This document shows positions 4,965-5,998 of a stretch of 5,998 nt of DNA, in pieces. Below the pieces are notes generated by a model. It saw only the letters and a list, made by a program, of their open reading frames with translations, had not been told where the DNA came from and did not search any database. The position numbers and the translations under genes are program-made. Position 1 is the stretch's first letter, and every line of letters starts with the position of its first letter. This DNA comes from SIG452 sp045580405. GTDB taxonomy: Bacteria; Bacillota; Clostridia; UMGS1840. Where the stretch lies: positions 1 to 5,998 of the forward strand of contig JAZNNT010000145.1 in assembly GCA_045580405.1 (NCBI GenBank), read 5' to 3'.

Positions 4965-5998
4965 ATGAAAACAGCTATGGCTCACATACGGGCCTACACT
5001 GCTAAGTCACAGCTTATGATATGCACCGTTTTTTTAGCGGTTGCGGTACTTTCGATTTTGTTTTCCGCTACTTGTTTTGGAAAAAATGTTGTCATTGATA
5101 TGGAAGGGGAACAAAGAGAAGTATTCATGTTTGCAAAAAATGTGGAAGGTGTTCTGGAGCATGCCGGCATCGCCTTGCATGAGCAGGATGAAATTTCCGC
5201 AAACTTATATGACAAGGCATATCACGGCCAGGTTTTATATGTGAACCGTGCCATTCCCGTGCAGTTTGATGTGAACGGTCAGCAGACCGAGTTTTACACC
5301 ACAGCAGAAACCGTTCAGGATTTCTTAGGGGAAAACAATATCGCTTTGAATGAATTTGATATGATTACTCCTTCTTTGGACACTGCGTTAACGAATAATA
5401 CCCAAATCGTTCTGGCAAAATCTGAAGTGGAAATCGTAACTCAGACCGAAGAAATTCCGTTTAAGACTGTATCTGTTCCCAATTATGAGGCAGATGCGGG
5501 AAGCTCTACTGTGAAAACAGAAGGGGAAAATGGTTTGAAGGAAACTTCTTACATGCGGGTTTGGAGAAACGGCGAAGTGGTTCACGAAACTGTGGCAGAA
5601 GAAAAAGTGGTGAAAGCACCCGTGAATCAGGTGGTTGAATACGGTACCGTTACCGCAGGCATCAGCTATCGTGGTGGCAGCGTTGACCGTGAGAGTATCA
5701 CCTATTCCCGTATGATTCCTATGACTGCCACTGCTTATGATTTAAGCTATGAAAGTTGCGGAAAACGTCCCGGTGACAGAGGTTACGGTATTACTGCCTC
5801 CGGTATGAGAGCGCAGCGTGGTGTCGTTGCGGTAGACCCGAGAGTCATCCCGTTAGGCACCAAGCTTTATATTGAGTCTGCAGACGGCTCTTATGTGTAC
5901 GGTTATGCCGTTGCAGGTGATACCGGCGGAGCTATCAAAGGCAACCGTGTGGATTTATTTATGGATTCTTATTCCGAATGTATGCAGTTTGGAAGAAG
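4965..5998 (+). CDS. YabE-like cell-wall protein: DUF348 x2, G5 and 3D domains, cut at the right edge
   Basis: This is probably a secreted or membrane-anchored peptidoglycan-remodelling enzyme. The 3D domain is related to the double-psi barrel of MltA-type lytic transglycosylases and to Sps/Rpf-like proteins, and G5 domains are linked to binding cell-wall sugars. In the 344 visible residues, a hydrophobic segment at about 17-37 acts as signal peptide or anchor (no good lipobox around C37). Two ubiquitin-like DUF348 repeats lie at about 41-80 and 96-137. A G5 domain spans about 153-229 (IPFKTVSVPN, then VVEYGT). A 3D domain runs from 254, with TATAYD, GITASG and the three name-giving aspartates D291 (VDPRVIPLGT), D319 (GDTGG) and D330 (VDLFMDS). 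The frame is open to the edge at QFGR, and about 10 residues of the domain should remain outside. Bacillus subtilis YabE has the same plan but three DUF348 copies. A strong promoter, a long leader and a WalR-like box lie upstream. Confidence 0.92.
   Translation, partial: MKTAMAHIRAYTAKSQLMICTVFLAVAVLSILFSATCFGKNVVIDMEGEQREVFMFAKNVEGVLEHAGIALHEQDEISANLYDKAYHGQVLYVNRAIPVQFDVNGQQTEFYTTAETVQDFLGENNIALNEFDMITPSLDTALTNNTQIVLAKSEVEIVTQTEEIPFKTVSVPNYEADAGSSTVKTEGENGLKETSYMRVWRNGEVVHETVAEEKVVKAPVNQVVEYGTVTAGISYRGGSVDRESITYSRMIPMTATAYDLSYESCGKRPGDRGYGITASGMRAQRGVVAVDPRVIPLGTKLYIESADGSYVYGYAVAGDTGGAIKGNRVDLFMDSYSECMQFGR

Noticed and set aside
4749..4985. A 78-residue reading frame on the minus strand
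   Set aside because: It lies antisense to the strong promoter and leader, has no recognisable protein features, and no ribosome binding site was evident.

Overview
The window looks like a chromosomal segment of a low-to-moderate G+C Firmicute, most likely a Clostridia-type anaerobe. The evidence is AT-rich intergenic DNA, strong AGGAGG-type ribosome binding sites, sigma-A-like promoters, a clostridial-type NifS/NifU pair, and a YabE-like cell-wall protein with G5 and 3D domains. I see no mobile element, CRISPR array, rRNA or tRNA. Species cannot be assigned from this sequence.

Layout: (1) Positions 1-1179, minus strand: radA, a DNA recombination/repair ATPase whose C-terminal end lies beyond the left edge. 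(2) Positions 1180-1467: a divergent intergenic region with one good promoter candidate for radA (minus) and one for the next gene (plus). (3) Positions 1468-2706: a membrane-bound family 2 glycosyltransferase of processive type, apparently a single-gene unit ending at a hairpin terminator. (4) Positions 2802-4450: nifS and nifU, encoding the cysteine desulfurase and the scaffold of a minimal Fe-S cluster assembly pair, closed by a strong terminator at 4478-4508. (5) Positions 4509-4964: 456 bases without a gene but with inverted repeats, an extended -10 promoter and a leader carrying three TGTAAC hexamers. (6) From 4965 to the right edge: a secreted or membrane-anchored cell-wall protein with two DUF348 domains, a G5 domain and a 3D domain, truncated just before its end.

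Working together: NifS mobilises sulfur from cysteine as a persulfide and NifU builds the cluster on it; they are 17 bases apart and surely co-transcribed. The other genes are separate units in DNA repair (RadA), envelope polysaccharide or glycolipid synthesis (glycosyltransferase) and peptidoglycan remodelling (3D protein). The most informative regulatory signal is the TGTAAC-N5-TGTAAC direct repeat before the 3D-domain gene. It matches the known recognition sequence of the cell-wall response regulator WalR (YycF), which controls the 3D-domain gene yocH in Bacillus subtilis.

I found no convincing new multi-gene system. The observations worth following are the WalR-like box, the hairpin directly before the nifS ribosome binding site with no visible promoter, the Cys/His-rich tail on NifU, and unexplained RNA-like structure at 4684-4724.
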